Below are positions 1 to 6,762 of a stretch of DNA of 7,157 nt, one piece after another. The first letter of the stretch is position 1. Every line of letters starts with the position of its first letter. Source of the stretch: Candidatus Hydrogenedentota bacterium. GTDB taxonomy: Bacteria > Hydrogenedentota > Hydrogenedentia > Hydrogenedentales > CAITNO01. The stretch lies in assembly GCA_903822375.1 (NCBI GenBank), contig CAIJOU010000661.1, forward strand, positions 1-7,157. The letters run 5' to 3'. A program made the translations under genes and the position numbers. The notes below the pieces were generated by a model that was not told the DNA's origin, did not search any database, and saw only the letters and a list, made by a program, of their open reading frames with translations.

Positions 1-1910
1 CGGTAGTCGGGCAGGAACACGACCCGAAGCCATTGCGACGCGCGGGGGTCGCTGTTGACAACCCGGGCCACCTGGTTGATGAGGTGGATGGTGCGCCGCG
101 CGACGAGGTAGCCTGGCGCGGCCTTTCCGGCGAAAAGGTGCACCCGCGGCACGGAGGGTGTTTGGCCGTCATCCGCGATCCGCAGATAATCGTGCACCAC
201 CGCCATCAGGTGCAGCAGTTGCCGCTTGTACTCGTGAATGCGCTTCACCTGGAAATCGAACAGGGCGCCGGGGTCCACGTCAAGACCGATGGTGTCGCGG
301 ATAATCTTGGCGAGCCTCTCCTTGTTTTCCCGCTTCACCAGGCGAATCTTCTCCAGGAAGGCGTCGTCATCCGCAAACTGCTCCAGCGCCTTGAGACCGT
401 CGGTGTCGACGGGCCAAGTGTCGCCGATGGCCTCTGTAATAACTTGGCTGAGTCCGGGATTTGCCGAGAGCAGCCACCGGCGCGGCGTGACGCCGTTGGT
501 GACGTTGCCGAAACGCTCGGGCCACAGTGCATGGAAGTCCGGCACAAGCCGCGTCGTGATCAGTCCGGAATGGAGCGGTGCCACCCCGTTGGTGAAATGA
601 CTGCCGACGATGGCAAGATTCGCCATGCGCACATGCTTGCGCCCCGTCTCGCCGATGATGGACAGTCCGGCTGCACGCTTGCCGTCCTTCGGCCAGCGCA
701 GTTCCACCGTTTCCAGAAAGCGCCGGTTAATCTCGTAAATAATCTGCAGATGCCTGGGCAGCACTTTCTCCAGCAGATTGATCGGCCATGTTTCCAGCGC
801 TTCGGGCATGAGTGTATGGTTGGTGTAAGCCAGCGTCCGGGTCGTGATGTCCCAGGCCGTTTCCCAGGGCAGCCCCTGCTCATCCACGAGCACGCGCATC
901 AGTTCGGCGACGGCCAGCGACGGGTGCGTGTCGTTCATCTGTATGGCGGCGTGGCCGGGCAGTTTCGTGAAATCCTTCTTCGTCGCGGCAAAGCGCCTCA
1001 GAATGTCTCGCAGGGCGCAGGCCACGAGAAAATACTCCTGAACGAGGCGCAGTTCACGGCCCGACTCAAACATGTCGGTCGGGTAGAGCACCTTGGACAC
1101 GGTTTCGGAGGCGATCTTCTGCTCGACAGCGCGGTGGAAATCGCCCTCGTTGAAGATGCGCATATCGAACTCATGGGATGCCTTCGCGGAGAAGAGCCGC
1201 AGTTTCAAAACGGTTTTCCCGCCAAACCCAACGACCGGCATGTCGTGGGGCAGCCCCTTGATCAGCGACCAGTCCATCCACATGGGATTGTAGTTGCCAT
1301 GCCTGTCTATGCCGTTCTCCACACGGCCGTAGAGGGGCACAAAATGCGCCTCGTCAGGATGGGCAATTTCCCAGGGGGTTCCCGCCTCCATCCACTGGTC
1401 CGGCAGTTCACGCTGCTCTCCATCGGTGATGCGCTGACGAAAAAGGCCGTACTCGTAATTGATGCCGTAGCCCGTTCCGGCCAGGTCCAGCGTGGCCATC
1501 GAGTCCAGATAGCAGGCCGCCAACCGCCCAAGCCCTCCGTTGCCCAGGGCCGCATCGGGCTCAATCTCTTCCAAGTCCCCCAAAGCGATTCCCTGGCGGT
1601 CCAGCAGCGCTGCGCACTCCTTCTCCAGTCCCAAATTGATTATATTGTTGCGCAGGGACCGTCCCATGAGGAATTCCATGGACAGATAGCTCACATGTTT
1701 GCCCGCACACAACGCATGCCGCTCCTCGGTGTCGAGCATGCGGTCCGTCACCCGGTCCCGCACGGCAAGCGAGAGTGCCAGCAACGCCTGTTCAGGCGAC
1801 AGCCGTGTGCAGGACAACGCCAGGCTGTGCCGGGCATGCCACAACACGGCCCCCTCCAAAGAATCGCCCGGCCGGCACGGATTCGCGGTCACAGTCTCTT
1901 TGGGGCTCAT
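1..1910 (-). CDS. glgP: Glycogen/alpha-glucan phosphorylase (GT35), 3' end cut by window edge
   Basis: Cleaves alpha-1,4-glucan (glycogen or maltodextrin) with phosphate to release glucose-1-phosphate in the cytoplasm, using pyridoxal phosphate. The first 636 residues are present; the family is usually about 800-850 long, so roughly 180-200 residues are missing. Family blocks in order: SYLSMEFLMGRSL (74-86), ALGNGGLGRLAACYLDS (121-137), a VLYPTDMFESGRELRL block (274-289), IQMNDTHPSLA (323-333), AYTNHTLMPEALE (361-373), NVTNGVTPRRWL (469-480), VKRIHEYKRQLL (555-566), AGKAAPGY (594-601) and VVFLPDY at the edge. The PLP-lysine block (GTGNMK in relatives) should lie shortly beyond, so activity cannot be confirmed here. 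The ATG at 1910 has AAAGGA 6 nt upstream and begins 2 nt after the preceding stop, suggesting translational coupling. No frameshift is seen. MalP and GlgP cannot be told apart from sequence alone; the glucan specificity is open. Confidence 0.96.
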   Translation of the reverse strand, partial: MSPKETVTANPCRPGDSLEGAVLWHARHSLALSCTRLSPEQALLALSLAVRDRVTDRMLDTEERHALCAGKHVSYLSMEFLMGRSLRNNIINLGLEKECAALLDRQGIALGDLEEIEPDAALGNGGLGRLAACYLDSMATLDLAGTGYGINYEYGLFRQRITDGEQRELPDQWMEAGTPWEIAHPDEAHFVPLYGRVENGIDRHGNYNPMWMDWSLIKGLPHDMPVVGFGGKTVLKLRLFSAKASHEFDMRIFNEGDFHRAVEQKIASETVSKVLYPTDMFESGRELRLVQEYFLVACALRDILRRFAATKKDFTKLPGHAAIQMNDTHPSLAVAELMRVLVDEQGLPWETAWDITTRTLAYTNHTLMPEALETWPINLLEKVLPRHLQIIYEINRRFLETVELRWPKDGKRAAGLSIIGETGRKHVRMANLAIVGSHFTNGVAPLHSGLITTRLVPDFHALWPERFGNVTNGVTPRRWLLSANPGLSQVITEAIGDTWPVDTDGLKALEQFADDDAFLEKIRLVKRENKERLAKIIRDTIGLDVDPGALFDFQVKRIHEYKRQLLHLMAVVHDYLRIADDGQTPSVPRVHLFAGKAAPGYLVARRTIHLINQVARVVNSDPRASQWLRVVFLPDY

Positions 1911-1912
1911 GC

Positions 1913-3424
1913 TCAGTCCTTTTCCATCGTTGTATTCGAAAGGTCATCATGCATCGGCGCGGAAACGGGCAGCGTTCGGCCCGCACCCAAAAGATACTGG
2001 AAGAACAGCCTGAGATCGTGTCGAAACCCCGTGCGCGCCGAGTAAAATGCGTCCGCCGTATACTGCAGATCCCGTTTGTCCCCCGCCCCGGCCACCTCGG
2101 CCTCGGTGATCAATCCGGTTTTCGACGAAAGGCACAGGCTCCGCCAGCCTTTGTCCAAGGCAACCAGTGCTTTCCGGTCACGCACGGGCATTCCCACCAG
2201 ACTCAGATTGCCCAGAATGACCCTCACCAAACCGGGCACAAACCATCCGCAAACGCGCGACAGCCTGCCGCCGGACCAGGGGTTCGCATTGTCGGAGAAG
2301 GCAATATACCCCATGCGGAAGGTGGCCCATGAAGCGGGGTTCTGCTCAGCGGGCGTGCGCACCGCATTCAGCGTCCGCCACCCGCCCCCGCGCGCCGCCG
2401 CCAGCAGCAGCGCTCCCAGTGACAGCGGCCAAAGCACCAGAAGCAACACCAGCGCCACGACCCGTTCCGCCAGCCGTGCCAGAGAATCGCCCACACGCAC
2501 GCCGGAAGCCGCTCCGAGTATGAAACTGTCCGTTACGGTGGCCCCCGATTCGAGACGCACATTGATGAGACAGTTGCGGTCAATAATCACGTCCTGCAGT
2601 TCCAGCGCCTCGCCCACGTAGGTGCCCGGAAACACCACCGTGTTCTCGGCCACCGTGCGCGCGTCTATGATGGAGCGCGCCCCGACCACCGCGCCGGGTC
2701 CCAGACTGACACCCGACTCCACCCGGCAATCCTCCCCGATGTACACCGGCGGAATCAGGCGCGCCGCCGGATGCAGGCGCACATTCCGCGAAATCCACAC
2801 GCCCGGGTGCGCTTCACGCGCGGAGAACATCATCCCCGGCACTGCTTTGGACAGCGCGCGGGCATGGGCGTCCATCATTGCGGCAAAGGAGCGCATGTCC
2901 AGGCAATGCTCCACCTCAATTCTCTTGTCGGTTGTGACAATGCCCTCCACCCAGGTGTCGAGTGCGCCCGGCTTGTCCGTGTCGGGGCATTGGGCCAACA
3001 GAGCCGCGTCCAAAGAGGCCCATCCCGTCCAGTCCCCGTGGCAGGTTGCCGCCACTGCACCCTGCGCGGCAAACAGACCGTCGTCTCCCTCCCGCATCAC
3101 CGGCAGCCGGTCCCCGCTGGCCAAGAGCAGGCGCCCCTCCGAAAAGGCGACACTGCGCAGCATGCGGCCCAACACCGATGTATCGCGCACCAGATGATAG
3201 TGGAACCGGCATCCCCAACGTTCCCCATCGCCAAAATGCGCCTCGATGCGCTCCGGCAGATGGTTGAGGAAGAAATGAACGTCCTGAACACCCCGGGCCA
3301 CGATATGCTCGACAACGTGCTGTATGAACGGACGGTCCACCAAGGGCATCATCGGCGAGGGGAAGCGGCTGTTAAGGGGTTCCAGCGCCTTGTACTCTCC
3401 CAGTGCCAGAATTGCTGCGTCCAT
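1913..3424 (-). CDS. Nucleotidyltransferase-like / left-handed beta-helix / degenerate sugar-transferase fusion protein
   Basis: A 503-residue protein with three modules. Residues 1-195 resemble NDP-sugar pyrophosphorylases: the start (ILALGEYKALEPLNS), the MPLVDRPFIQHVVEHI block (26-41) and CLDMRSFAAMMDAH (174-187), like the end of that fold. The usual GGxGTR loop is replaced by LGEYKA and the PKP lysine by serine (FPSPM, 21-25), so catalysis is doubtful. Residues 206-308 form hexapeptide-type repeats (PVYIGEDCRVESGVSLGPG and following), a left-handed beta-helix as in GlmU or eIF2B-like proteins. Residues 319-345 are a strong hydrophobic segment (ALVLLLVLWPLSLGALLLA). Residues 365-482 match a bacterial sugar-transferase domain, with GNLSLVGMPV (405-414) for the usual GDMSLVGPRP, but the catalytic Asp-Glu pair is Trp394-Phe395. 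It is likely anchored at the inner membrane. The ATG at 3424 is preferred because GGGAGAG lies 6 nt upstream; in-frame ATGs at 3439 and 3586 lack such a site, and the latter overlaps the upstream gene. Function unknown; perhaps sugar binding, regulation or scaffolding. Confidence 0.88.
   Translation of the reverse strand: MDAAILALGEYKALEPLNSRFPSPMMPLVDRPFIQHVVEHIVARGVQDVHFFLNHLPERIEAHFGDGERWGCRFHYHLVRDTSVLGRMLRSVAFSEGRLLLASGDRLPVMREGDDGLFAAQGAVAATCHGDWTGWASLDAALLAQCPDTDKPGALDTWVEGIVTTDKRIEVEHCLDMRSFAAMMDAHARALSKAVPGMMFSAREAHPGVWISRNVRLHPAARLIPPVYIGEDCRVESGVSLGPGAVVGARSIIDARTVAENTVVFPGTYVGEALELQDVIIDRNCLINVRLESGATVTDSFILGAASGVRVGDSLARLAERVVALVLLLVLWPLSLGALLLAAARGGGWRTLNAVRTPAEQNPASWATFRMGYIAFSDNANPWSGGRLSRVCGWFVPGLVRVILGNLSLVGMPVRDRKALVALDKGWRSLCLSSKTGLITEAEVAGAGDKRDLQYTADAFYSARTGFRHDLRLFFQYLLGAGRTLPVSAPMHDDLSNTTMEKD
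1917..1922 (-). promoter_or_regulatory. Shine-Dalgarno site of glycogen phosphorylase
   Basis: AAAGGA lies 6 nt before the ATG at 1910, inside the last codons of the upstream gene. It supports this start and ties translation of the phosphorylase to the preceding sugar-nucleotide-like gene. Confidence 0.7.
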
Positions 3425-3430
3425 AGCGTT

Positions 3431-3437
3431 CTCTCCC
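3431..3437 (-). promoter_or_regulatory. Shine-Dalgarno site deciding the start at 3424
   Basis: GGGAGAG with a 6-nt spacer to the ATG at 3424. It overlaps the alternative ATG at 3437-3439, which argues that the downstream ATG is the true start. Confidence 0.7.
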
Positions 3438-3453
3438 ATAACGGTTGACGGAA

Positions 3454-4833
3454 TCAGCCCTCGCGCAGTCGCTGCGCGAGCACCCGCCACAAAAACACCA
3501 CATTGCCGACAAGATAGCGCCGCCACATGCGGCGCGGTTCTTGGATAAGCCGGTACACCCACTCCATGCCGATTTCCCGCATCCACACGGGTGCCCGTGG
3601 AATTCGGCCGGAATAGAAGTCAAAGAGCCCGCCCACGCCCATTGCGGCGCGCACACCCAGCCGGGACAGATTCTCGGCGACCCACAGGTCCTGCCGCGGC
3701 GCGCCAAAGGCCACCAGCAGCAGTTGGGCCCCGCTTTCGGCCACCTGCCGCACCACCTCCGGCTCCTCCTCCGGGGTAAAATAGCCGTTCCGCGTTCCGG
3801 CAATGCGCGCCGCCGGATGGCGCTCCCGAATCCAGTCCGCAACCGCATCGGCAACACCGGGTTTCGCGCCCAACAGGAACACGCTGCCCCCGTGCTCTTC
3901 AAGTGCGGCGCACAGCCGCGGAAACAGGTCGGTTCCGTTCACGTTTTGCCGGATGTCGCGGCGCAGGATTTTGCCGGCCAGCTTCAGCCCTATGCCGTCG
4001 GCCACGGTGAGGTCCGCATGGTTGATAACCTCCCGGTAACGGGTATTGCGGAAGGCGACGTTCATACAGTCCGCGTTGAGGAAACACAGTTGGCGCGGCG
4101 TGTCTCCGCCGACCCATTCCATGAGCCGGTCCAGCGTCTCATCCATGGTAAGGTTGTCGATGCGCATGCCCAGGATGGCCACCTCGTCGCTCGCCGAGGC
4201 GATGCCCTCGCCGTAGAGCATTGCAGGCAGGGCGCGCAGCACAATGGCCAGATCGCCTTTGACCGTCCGCGTGTCCACATATTCGGCGTCGGACTCGGCC
4301 TCCGTGCCGTAGGCGATGTTGGCGCGCTGCCGAATCCACCACAGGCACACCAGTCCGGGCCGCACATTGTGGCGCCGCCGCACCAGATGCTCGGCCATGC
4401 TGACCTCGCCCGGCGCCACCGACCGCGGCCCCACCAGCGACATATCCCCGCGCAGCACATTCCACAGCGCGGGCAGTGCATTAAGATGCGCCATCAGGGC
4501 GATGCGGCCGACACCGGTCCGGGGAATCGAAAGCTCCCATTCCTGATAGGGCACGGCCCACCGGCCCAGACGCGCTTTGCGGACCAGCCCCTGACCGTGT
4601 CCCTTGGACCACAGCCACAGCGGGAATGCCAGGGGAAGAAACAGCGTGCCGATCAATGCCGCGGCCAGGATGTCGACCGCGCGCTTGCCCAGCGCCGCCG
4701 TCTGGACCACGCCGAGCCACAACAGCACCTGAACGGCGCGGCGCAGGCGCGCACGCCGCGCGCCCCGCCGGGAGAAACGCCGTACCAGTTCCTCCGTGAG
4801 CAGCTTTTTGCTGTTGTCCGTCCCGGGTTCCAT
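3454..4833 (-). CDS. Degenerate sugar-transferase domain fused to WecG/TagA/CpsF glycosyltransferase (GT26)
   Basis: A 459-residue fusion. Residues 50-210 follow the bacterial sugar-transferase pattern: KRAVDI and a hydrophobic hairpin (50-75), then LPALWNVLRGDMSLVGPRS (120-138), VRPGLVCLW (157-165) and the AEYVDTRTVKGDLAIVLRALPAML tail. However, the catalytic Asp-Glu pair before LPxLWNV is Asn118-Ala119, and the stretch with the FRSM motif is about 34 residues shorter than in the neighbour. Residues 218-459 are a full GT26 domain: LNADCMNVA (252-260), ADGIGLKLAG (278-287), VNGTDLFPRL (298-307), LLGAKPG, AFGAPRQDLW (375-384), GVGGLFDFYSGRIPRAP (399-415) and EWVYRLIQEPRRMWRRY (424-440). GT26 enzymes transfer a sugar (for example ManNAc or ManNAcA) to a polyprenyl-diphosphate-linked sugar, so it likely performs the second step after the upstream gene's product. 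It starts 5 nt after that gene's stop with no clear Shine-Dalgarno site, consistent with coupled translation. Donor sugar is unknown. Confidence 0.92.
   Translation of the reverse strand: MEPGTDNSKKLLTEELVRRFSRRGARRARLRRAVQVLLWLGVVQTAALGKRAVDILAAALIGTLFLPLAFPLWLWSKGHGQGLVRKARLGRWAVPYQEWELSIPRTGVGRIALMAHLNALPALWNVLRGDMSLVGPRSVAPGEVSMAEHLVRRRHNVRPGLVCLWWIRQRANIAYGTEAESDAEYVDTRTVKGDLAIVLRALPAMLYGEGIASASDEVAILGMRIDNLTMDETLDRLMEWVGGDTPRQLCFLNADCMNVAFRNTRYREVINHADLTVADGIGLKLAGKILRRDIRQNVNGTDLFPRLCAALEEHGGSVFLLGAKPGVADAVADWIRERHPAARIAGTRNGYFTPEEEPEVVRQVAESGAQLLLVAFGAPRQDLWVAENLSRLGVRAAMGVGGLFDFYSGRIPRAPVWMREIGMEWVYRLIQEPRRMWRRYLVGNVVFLWRVLAQRLREG
3460..3480 (-). other. Perfect 9-bp inverted repeat with 3-nt loop
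   Basis: The arms CTCGCGCAG and CTGCGCGAG are exact reverse complements around a 3-nt loop, in the last codons of the GT26 fusion gene, ending 3 nt before its stop codon. In the transcript it would form a very stable GC-rich hairpin. No U-run follows, so it is not an intrinsic terminator. It may protect the upstream message or tune readthrough, or it may simply reflect GC-rich coding for the residues LAQRLRE. Confidence 0.5.
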
Positions 4834-4838
4834 GGCGG

Positions 4839-5600
4839 TCAGTACGCACCTTTCCCCAGCAGCACCGCCGGTATGGTCATGAAAAGGAGTTTTACGTCCA
4901 GCCAGAGGCTTTGGCTTTGGATGTACTGCACGTCCAGTTCCACCTGCCTGTCAAAGGGAATATCCGACCGGCCGCTGACCTGCCAGATGCAGGTCAGGCC
5001 GGGAATCGTGTCCAGCCGCCGCCGATCGGACAGCGTGTATAGCGCCACTTCACGCGGCACCGGCGGGCGCGGCCCCACCAGGGACATGTCGCCTATCATC
5101 ACATTCCACAACTGCGGAAGTTCGTCTATGCTCAGCTTGCGGATAATGCGGCCTATCCAGGTGATTCGGGGGTCCTTCTTCATCTTGAAGGTTACGCCCT
5201 CCCCCCCGTGCTGGTTCTGTTCCAGCAGTTTGTCCTTCAGGGCCTCCGCGTTCACCACCATGGAGCGAAACTTTGGAAACGGAAACTCCCGGCCATACTG
5301 TCCCACCCGCGTCTGCCAGAACAGCACGGGCCCCCGGTCGGTCAGCTTGATAGACAGCGCCACCGCAAGAAACAGGGGCGACAGCGCCACCGCCCCGCAC
5401 AGTGCGGCGGTAAAATCCACCAAACGCTTGATGCGGCGCGTACCACCGACGATCAGCAGCCATGCGTATTTCTTTCGCCAATAACGGAACCGCTGCGGCC
5501 AGCCCGGCCCCGAAAAACGCCGGTACAGTTCATCGGAAAGCGCAACCCGCATGGCATGGTCGGACGCCCTGTTCCCGTTCATATCCGGTTGATAGGTCAT
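4839..5600 (-). CDS. Polyprenyl-phosphate sugar-1-phosphate transferase (initiating PGT, WcaJ/WbaP C-domain type)
   Basis: Moves a sugar-1-phosphate from a nucleotide sugar to undecaprenyl phosphate, the first step of lipid-linked polysaccharide assembly on the inner membrane. The 253-residue protein is a compact, single-domain type. Seen in order: a short N-terminal extension with LSDELYRRFS (21-30); RRIKRLVDF followed by a hydrophobic re-entrant-type helix with a proline (LVDFTAALCGAVALSPLFLA, 60-79); RGPVLFWQTRVGQYG (89-103); PKFRSM (109-114); KDPRITWIGRIIRKLSIDELPQLWNV (142-167) with the catalytic pair Asp159-Glu160; GDMSLVGPRPPVPRE (170-184); PGLTCIWQVSGRSD (200-213); and the C-terminal LLGKGAY ending typical of the family. 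The ATG at 5600 has GGAGGAG 6 nt upstream; a longer frame to 5699 would overlap the previous gene and lacks this support. All motifs are intact, so it is likely the locus's working initiator. Its substrate (glucose, galactose, GlcNAc or other) is not readable. Confidence 0.95.
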   Translation of the reverse strand: MTYQPDMNGNRASDHAMRVALSDELYRRFSGPGWPQRFRYWRKKYAWLLIVGGTRRIKRLVDFTAALCGAVALSPLFLAVALSIKLTDRGPVLFWQTRVGQYGREFPFPKFRSMVVNAEALKDKLLEQNQHGGEGVTFKMKKDPRITWIGRIIRKLSIDELPQLWNVMIGDMSLVGPRPPVPREVALYTLSDRRRLDTIPGLTCIWQVSGRSDIPFDRQVELDVQYIQSQSLWLDVKLLFMTIPAVLLGKGAY

Positions 5601-5606
5601 GGTCTG

Positions 5607-5613
5607 CTCCTCC
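5607..5613 (-). promoter_or_regulatory. Strong Shine-Dalgarno site of the initiating transferase
   Basis: GGAGGAG, 6 nt before the ATG at 5600 and inside the 16-nt gap after the upstream stop. It is the strongest ribosome site in the window and fixes the start. Confidence 0.8.
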
Positions 5614-5616
5614 AAT

Positions 5617-6762
5617 TCATGTCTTGTGGGCCGCGTCGGAAAGAACCTTCCACGTAAGCCGCGCCGTGTTTTCCCAAGTGTACGTTGCCGCCCGCGCAAG
5701 CCCCCGCGTCACCAACTCCTCCCGGAGCACCGGCTCCGTGGTGATGCGCCCGATGGCCCGCGCAATGTCCTCCTCTTCCAGGGGATTGAAGAGAACGGCC
5801 GCATCCCCCGCCACCTCGGGCATGGACGACACATTGGAACAGGCCACAGGCGTGGCGCAGCACATGGCCTCCAGCACGGGCAGGCCGAAGCCCTCAAATA
5901 ACGAGGGAAACACCACCGCATCCGCCGCCCGGTAAAGGTCGGGCAGCAGGCCGCCGGGCACAAAGCCCAGGAACACGATACTGTCGCGATGCCGGGCCGC
6001 ATCGGCCGCCGCATGCACCTGGTCGGCGCCGGACCAGTCGCTTCCGGCCAGCACCAGCCGGTGCGGCAGGCCGTGGCGCGATTTGGCCGCGTCAAAGGCC
6101 CTGATCAGACGCACATGATTCTTCCCCGGATGCTCCAGGCGCGACACATACAACAGGTAAGGCGCTGTCACTCCAGTCTGTTCCAGAACGGCGGCTCCGG
6201 CACGCTCCCGATCACCCGGATTAAAGAATCCGTGGTCCGCCCCCAACGGCGTGACGGTAATGCGTTCGTCCGGCACTTTGGCGTACTCCAGCAAATCCTG
6301 ACGGCTGCTGTCGCTGACCGTAATCACATGGGTCAGCCGCCGGATAAGCGCGGGAAGCACAGTCTTAATGTAGAACATGCGTGCCGGATCGTACTTGGCC
6401 GCCACGTGCAACGCCGAGAAATCATGCACCACTCCCACCGAGGGACAGGGACAGCGCCACGGCAGCCTTCTGTTGCCCGCCGGCAGGAACAGCACATCCT
6501 GCTTGCCCGCGCGGCACCAGGAAGGCAGCGCCCATTGATGCCATGCCACGTTGGCCACGGGGGAGCGCCATTGACCAGACACGGTGGACTGCTTCCACGC
6601 CGGCGCGTCGGGCATAAACACCGGCGCCTCGTCCGCGTGGACAGCCACCTGCCACTGCGCATCGTTTTCAATCGACGCCAGGGCGCGCAGCAACTGCGTG
6701 ATGTACCGGCCTATGCCCGAACGGCCGCCGTCTCCGCCAAATGTCGTGACGCCGACGTTCAT
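5617..6762 (-). CDS. Glycosyltransferase family 4 (GT-B), complete
   Basis: Cytoplasmic or membrane-associated retaining glycosyltransferase of 381 residues, a normal length for GT4, expected to add a sugar from a nucleotide donor to a growing lipid-linked glycan. N-terminal acceptor half: FGGDGGRSGIGRY (8-20), the usual glycine-rich start; VVHDFSALH (111-119); and HVITVSDSSRQDLLEY (145-160), followed by VTPLGAD (170-176). C-terminal donor half: YLLYVSRLEHPGKNHVRLIRAF (202-223), RLVLAGSD (235-242), IVFLGFVP (262-269), then PSLFEGFGLPVLEAM (286-300) with the E-x7-E pair Glu290 and Glu298, and NVSSMPEVAGDAAVLFNP (310-327). The general look is that of WbaZ-like mannosyltransferases, but donor and acceptor cannot be assigned. 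Its ATG overlaps the preceding stop by 4 nt (ATGA), with GGGGA 7 nt upstream. Confidence 0.95.
   Translation of the reverse strand: MNVGVTTFGGDGGRSGIGRYITQLLRALASIENDAQWQVAVHADEAPVFMPDAPAWKQSTVSGQWRSPVANVAWHQWALPSWCRAGKQDVLFLPAGNRRLPWRCPCPSVGVVHDFSALHVAAKYDPARMFYIKTVLPALIRRLTHVITVSDSSRQDLLEYAKVPDERITVTPLGADHGFFNPGDRERAGAAVLEQTGVTAPYLLYVSRLEHPGKNHVRLIRAFDAAKSRHGLPHRLVLAGSDWSGADQVHAAADAARHRDSIVFLGFVPGGLLPDLYRAADAVVFPSLFEGFGLPVLEAMCCATPVACSNVSSMPEVAGDAAVLFNPLEEEDIARAIGRITTEPVLREELVTRGLARAATYTWENTARLTWKVLSDAAHKT

Noticed and set aside
33..2045. 670-residue open frame on the plus strand
   Set aside because: It runs antisense to glycogen phosphorylase, whose minus-strand translation matches family blocks over its whole length. 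The plus-strand protein shows no recognisable domain and arises from GC-rich codon bias.
1913..3424. Pseudogene
   Set aside because: Motif residues are missing, but the 503-codon frame is uninterrupted, has a good ribosome site and keeps recognisable structural patterns in all three modules. A maintained non-catalytic protein fits better than decay.
3425..3586. Longer N-terminus for the three-module protein (starts at 3586 or 3439)
   Set aside because: The 3586 start overlaps the upstream gene by about 130 nt and adds sequence unlike the domain. The 3439 start has no Shine-Dalgarno site, while GGGAGAG is well placed for 3424.
5201..5207. Seven-base C/G homopolymer in the initiating transferase as a phase-variation switch
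   Set aside because: Seven bases is short for contingency-locus slippage and it codes for an ordinary Gly-Gly-Glu-Gly loop. The frame is intact, and no second such tract is evident.
3445..5484. 679-residue open frame on the plus strand
   Set aside because: It is antisense to two well-supported sugar-transferase genes and spans their junction. It is rich in His, Pro, Arg and Gln as expected for a mirror frame, with no domain.
5601..5699. Longer N-terminus for the initiating transferase (start at 5699)
   Set aside because: It would overlap the preceding GT4 gene and read through GGAGGAG, which is ideally placed for the ATG at 5600.
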